A DNA stretch of 49,602 nucleotides from an uncultured Paraglaciecola sp. Lineage in GTDB: Bacteria > Pseudomonadota > Gammaproteobacteria > Enterobacterales > Alteromonadaceae. The stretch's first letter is position 1; the number at the start of each line of letters is the position of its first letter. The DNA lies in assembly GCA_947498355.1 (NCBI GenBank), contig CANMKA010000029.1, positions 1 to 49,602 of the forward strand, given 5' to 3'. The notes beneath the pieces are model-generated. The model ran no database searches. It saw only the letters and a list, made by a program, of their open reading frames with translations, and was not told the origin of the DNA. Both the position numbers and the translations under genes were made by a program. Shown here one piece after another: positions 44,277 through 49,602 of this stretch.

Positions 44277-46625
44277 CTAGCTCGCCAACCCCTGGTTCAT
44301 ATATGTTTCTAACCATATCTCGAAATCCTCTGCAGGCAAAGCTTTACTCATATAAAAGCCCTGCGCCTTAGTACAATTAAATTGCTTTAATAGACTGAGA
44401 GTCTCTGCATCTTCTACGCCTTCGGCCACGGTTTTTAGGCTTAGATTTGATGCAAGTGATACCAAGGTTTTTACCATTATTTGGTCGTCTTTGTTTTTGG
44501 CTAAATCCAAAACAAAGGTCTTATCGATCTTCAGTTCATGCACTGGCATTTTTTTCAACTGTGCCATTGAAGAGTAACCTGTACCAAAGTCGTCTATGGA
44601 CAAAGTAATACCCATGGTTTTAAGGATGTTTAACGCTTTAAAAGCACTATCTGGATCACTCATAACCGCGCTTTCGGTAACTTCTAACGTCAGGACATCA
44701 GGCGATAGATTGTACTCAGTCAACAACTGAGCAATATATGTAGGTAAACGCATATCAACCAAGTCCATTGCAGAGATGTTCACTGCTGCACCAAGGATAA
44801 TCCCTTTTTCTCGCCATTCACACAGGGTTTTACACGTCTGCTTTAATGCCCAATTAGTCACATAACGAATCGCTCCGGTTTGCTCGGCCAAAGGAATAAA
44901 TTCGTCTGGAGACACAAAACCATGTTCTGGATGTATCCAGCGTATTAAGCACTCTACGGTTTCTACTCTGTCTGTAGCTAAAGAAACTTTAGGTTGGTAA
45001 TGCAATTGCAATTGCCCTTCACCCAATGCGCCTTTTAACTCAGACATTAAGCTCAGACGCATGACCGAATACCGATTTAAGCTTGGCTCATAAATCGCGT
45101 AACGATAATGCTGTTCTTTACAAGAGTACATGGCAATGTCGGCACACTGCAGTAGGCCTTGATGTGTTTTAGCATTGTCTGGGTAAACAGCAACGCCCAC
45201 ACTACAATCAATATCTAAGACTAAATCATTAATGGCAAAAGGTTGCTCAAATAAGCACACCACACTTTTTGCAAGTGGCTCAACATGCTCTTGCCCTGCT
45301 TGACTAAACACAATACCAAATTCATCACCGCTTAGACGCGCAAAGAAAGGGCGATTGTCGCTAAATGAGGCCAATCTTCTAGAGACGAGTTGCAAAAGTT
45401 GATCGCCAATTTCATGGCCGACTGTGTCATTAATTTCTTTAAAACGGTCTATATCAAGCGTGGCAACTATCAGGCGACAATCTGGCATCTCGTCAATATG
45501 ATTTTCAATATGCTGATTAAATTGCAGTCGGTTTGGCAACCCAGTTAACTCGTCAAAAAAAGCTAATTCGTTGATGGCTTTTTCACGCTCAACAATGCCA
45601 TGTTGCATATCGCTAATCGCCAAAGATAAGGTTTGGACTTCCCTTGCATTTGAACTAGGAAAATTTTCTATGTATGTGCCTTTGCTGATATTTCGGGCGA
45701 TATCGATGAGTTTAATTAGAGGACCTGTGATGCCTCTAGATACAATAACCGCTGCAATCCAAGCTAGCACACCGGCTAAAATGAGAATGGCAAACAACTC
45801 TTTAATTAGCATTTGGCTCGATAGATAAGCTTTTGCCTCATTTTTAGCCATAACTAGCATTACTGGGCTTTCTATCCAGTCGCCCAAAGGAGATGTCACA
45901 TACAAATAAACTCTGTCATTGATTTTCGCATCTTTTATGTTGTTAGATACATCAAAAGAATCGACCTTAACGTCGTCAAATGTAGAGGCAATCACTTTTT
46001 TGGAATCAAAATGAAAAAGACTCACTTGCATGTCGGTTAAGGCGACTAACTTACCATCGAACAATTTATCGGCGCGGATACCGGCTACTATCCAAGCATT
46101 TATTTGTCCAGACAGCTCGACAAACCTGACTGGTACAGCTCGCATCAAATAGAATACACCACCACTTTGATACCAATGGGCACCATCGTTCGCCAAATTT
46201 AAAATAATTTCTTGGCTGATAGGTGCCGTGCCTTGGGAGCTTACCAAAGGCTGTAACTCAGCATCGAGAACCCAATAAACATCGGTTCCCCAGCGGTTTT
46301 CTTGGTAATTATCCATAGCAGCGGACAGGGAGGTAGGATCTTTACGTGCGCTAGAAATAAGTTGTTTAGTGGTAAAATCCTTGGCTACAGGTTCCAAGTT
46401 CGATTCTAGAAATTCTGCCAAATTAAAGATGCGGTCTTCGACTACGGCCGTAGCTGTTTTAAACTGAGAGTTTAACTGCTCGGTTAAATGGTTGAAGGTG
46501 CTGCGCCACACAACCGTTAGGGTAATGACTACGATACCTGTCAGTAATATCAAAAGAAATAATGCTAGCCTTTTTTGTAACGTCCCTTTTTGGCTTTTAC
46601 GATTACTCATAGTCTGAGAACTCAT
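44277..46625 (-). CDS. Membrane-bound GGDEF-EAL c-di-GMP enzyme with periplasmic sensor and HAMP domain
   Basis: The predicted protein has 782 residues from the ATG at 46625. A TTG just before it and an ATG at 46610 are alternatives; all overlap the upstream gene. A transmembrane helix (about 21-40), a periplasmic sensor region (about 45-270), a second helix (about 275-297) and HAMP precede GGDEF (about 350-515), in which the signature is SGDEF. EAL (about 525-775) has ECL in place of EAL but keeps the Asn (NISAMD), TESAVM, DDFGTGYSSMAQ, KIDKTFV and EGVED residues needed for metal binding and catalysis. It is most likely a phosphodiesterase; cyclase activity is possible. It belongs to the operon with a cupredoxin-like protein (upstream) and a beta-barrel (downstream). 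Confidence 0.93.
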   Translation of the reverse strand: MSSQTMSNRKSQKGTLQKRLALFLLILLTGIVVITLTVVWRSTFNHLTEQLNSQFKTATAVVEDRIFNLAEFLESNLEPVAKDFTTKQLISSARKDPTSLSAAMDNYQENRWGTDVYWVLDAELQPLVSSQGTAPISQEIILNLANDGAHWYQSGGVFYLMRAVPVRFVELSGQINAWIVAGIRADKLFDGKLVALTDMQVSLFHFDSKKVIASTFDDVKVDSFDVSNNIKDAKINDRVYLYVTSPLGDWIESPVMLVMAKNEAKAYLSSQMLIKELFAILILAGVLAWIAAVIVSRGITGPLIKLIDIARNISKGTYIENFPSSNAREVQTLSLAISDMQHGIVEREKAINELAFFDELTGLPNRLQFNQHIENHIDEMPDCRLIVATLDIDRFKEINDTVGHEIGDQLLQLVSRRLASFSDNRPFFARLSGDEFGIVFSQAGQEHVEPLAKSVVCLFEQPFAINDLVLDIDCSVGVAVYPDNAKTHQGLLQCADIAMYSCKEQHYRYAIYEPSLNRYSVMRLSLMSELKGALGEGQLQLHYQPKVSLATDRVETVECLIRWIHPEHGFVSPDEFIPLAEQTGAIRYVTNWALKQTCKTLCEWREKGIILGAAVNISAMDLVDMRLPTYIAQLLTEYNLSPDVLTLEVTESAVMSDPDSAFKALNILKTMGITLSIDDFGTGYSSMAQLKKMPVHELKIDKTFVLDLAKNKDDQIMVKTLVSLASNLSLKTVAEGVEDAETLSLLKQFNCTKAQGFYMSKALPAEDFEIWLETYMNQGLAS

Positions 46626-47247
46626 CAACTTGCTCGTATTGATGTAAGTTCTGTAGCATAGGTTTAGCCAAGTTAATGACTAAGGTACTCGACGTCTCTG
46701 AGATACTGACTTCTTTTGTAAGCGATTCTAGGTTGTCTTGAATCAATGGACTCCAGACTTTTAACGAGTAATCACCTTCAGGTAAATCAATAACCCACTC
46801 ACCTTTAGCATTGGTTTTCCCAAAGTAAGGTGTGTCTACTACAAAAATATAACCAAGCATCCAATCGTGAACGTTGCAGCCTAACTCGACAACGCCCTCG
46901 TTAGCAAACAAGAGTGGATCGGCTTTGAAATCTTTATAGAGTTGCAATTCAAAGGTTTTTGCCGCAGAAAAAGAATACACGTGATGTTTAATCGAATCAG
47001 AATTAGGAAATTGCACCATTGAGTTTTTTTGAACAGCGAGTATGTGTGGCACAAACTGAGTATCAATTTGGTCCATAATAGCTGGGGCAATGTCGGAGAT
47101 GGTTGTACTAGCTTGTTTAGGTTCAAAGTAGATGACAACATTAGGATGCCCTTTGCCTGCACTATCAACGATTTTTACAGTTTGTTCTTTAGCGTATATA
47201 GCGGATGAGAATAACCAAAGTATGGCAAATGACATACGTATAAACAT
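46603..47247 (-). CDS. Cupredoxin-like periplasmic protein (methylamine-utilisation-protein type)
   Basis: The predicted protein has 214 residues. A signal peptide (MFIRMSFAILWLFSSAIYA) precedes a blue-copper-type fold. The possible copper ligands are His88/His89 in DSIKHHVYSFS, Cys124, His127 and Met130 in ELGCNVHDWMLGYI, in the order H...C..H..M seen in type-1 copper proteins. The C-terminal part has a carboxypeptidase-regulatory-like beta fold (GKTNAKGEWVIDLPEGDYSLKVW). The 3' end overlaps the GGDEF-EAL gene by about 23 bp, so translation is coupled. It may feed copper or redox status to the membrane sensor; this is an inference from context. Confidence 0.85.
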   Translation of the reverse strand: MFIRMSFAILWLFSSAIYAKEQTVKIVDSAGKGHPNVVIYFEPKQASTTISDIAPAIMDQIDTQFVPHILAVQKNSMVQFPNSDSIKHHVYSFSAAKTFELQLYKDFKADPLLFANEGVVELGCNVHDWMLGYIFVVDTPYFGKTNAKGEWVIDLPEGDYSLKVWSPLIQDNLESLTKEVSISETSSTLVINLAKPMLQNLHQYEQVDEFSDYE

Positions 47248-47367
47248 AGGACTAGATGTTCCTTAACATTATTATTATCAACACATTAGCAAACAATCGT
47301 AATTTTGCGTATAAAATTAGTGTTGTGAACTTCACATATTGAGTTAAATGTCCTTTTTTCACTCGCA

Positions 47368-49602
<2,235 letters not shown>

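Overview
This 49.6 kb window looks like the chromosome of a marine gammaproteobacterium of the order Alteromonadales, most like Paraglaciecola, Glaciecola or a relative. I infer this from family recognition, without a database search. The grounds are gene order (DUF4124 gene next to glnA and ntrBC, the pilD-coaE-zapD-yacG block, ampDE-pdhR-aceEF-lpd), a GH106 rhamnosidase lipoprotein, and moderate GC content.

Layout. (1) 1-2.3 kb is accessory DNA: a decayed ISAs1-family transposase overlaps the end of a small secreted-protein gene. An attC-like recombination site then separates that gene from an XRE regulator joined to a membrane/PH-like domain, and a second palindromic attC-like structure follows. 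No integrase is visible, so this looks like an orphan integron-cassette cluster. (2) 2.3-6.7 kb holds a DsbA-like protein and a large GH106 alpha-L-rhamnosidase lipoprotein. A 46 bp miniature inverted-repeat element sits just upstream. (3) 6.7-16.2 kb is a nitrogen-assimilation block: ntrC, ntrB, a DUF4124 protein and glnA (type I), then divergent typA and a type III glutamine synthetase. A sigma-54 promoter and NtrC-type boxes are visible. (4) 16.2-19.3 kb holds lrgAB, an exported alpha/beta hydrolase and a peroxiredoxin-glutaredoxin fusion. (5) 19.7-25.5 kb holds yacG, zapD, coaE, pilD, pilC, pilA and nadC, all on the minus strand. pilB, normally found between pilA and pilC, is absent. (6) 25.6-35.1 kb holds a retropepsin-like protease, ampD, ampE, pdhR, aceE, aceF (three lipoyl domains) and lpd, with a PdhR-type operator upstream of pdhR. 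(7) 35.2-40.3 kb is looser: a secreted protein with a PEP-CTERM-like tail, three copies of an interspersed repeat around a small membrane-protein gene, an M13 metallopeptidase, a DUF1289 gene and a 261 bp MITE with a 3 bp target duplication. (8) 40.4-49.6 kb holds an HDOD protein, two DUF481 outer-membrane proteins, a three-gene operon (cupredoxin-like protein, membrane GGDEF-EAL enzyme, beta-barrel protein), and the C-terminal part of a FimV-like protein. The FimV-like gene is full of acidic repeats and runs off the right edge as a hexanucleotide tract.

Working together. The ntrBC/glnA/GSIII block is a nitrogen-control module in which NtrC probably activates glnA from sigma-54 and limits its own operon. 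PilA/C/D and the FimV-like protein belong to type IV pilus biology, but the assembly ATPase must be elsewhere. The pdhR-aceEF-lpd block is the pyruvate dehydrogenase complex with its own repressor. The most unusual material is the orphan cassette cluster, the MITE family present in two size classes, the interspersed repeat family at 36-37.6 kb, and the repeat expansion in the FimV-like gene.
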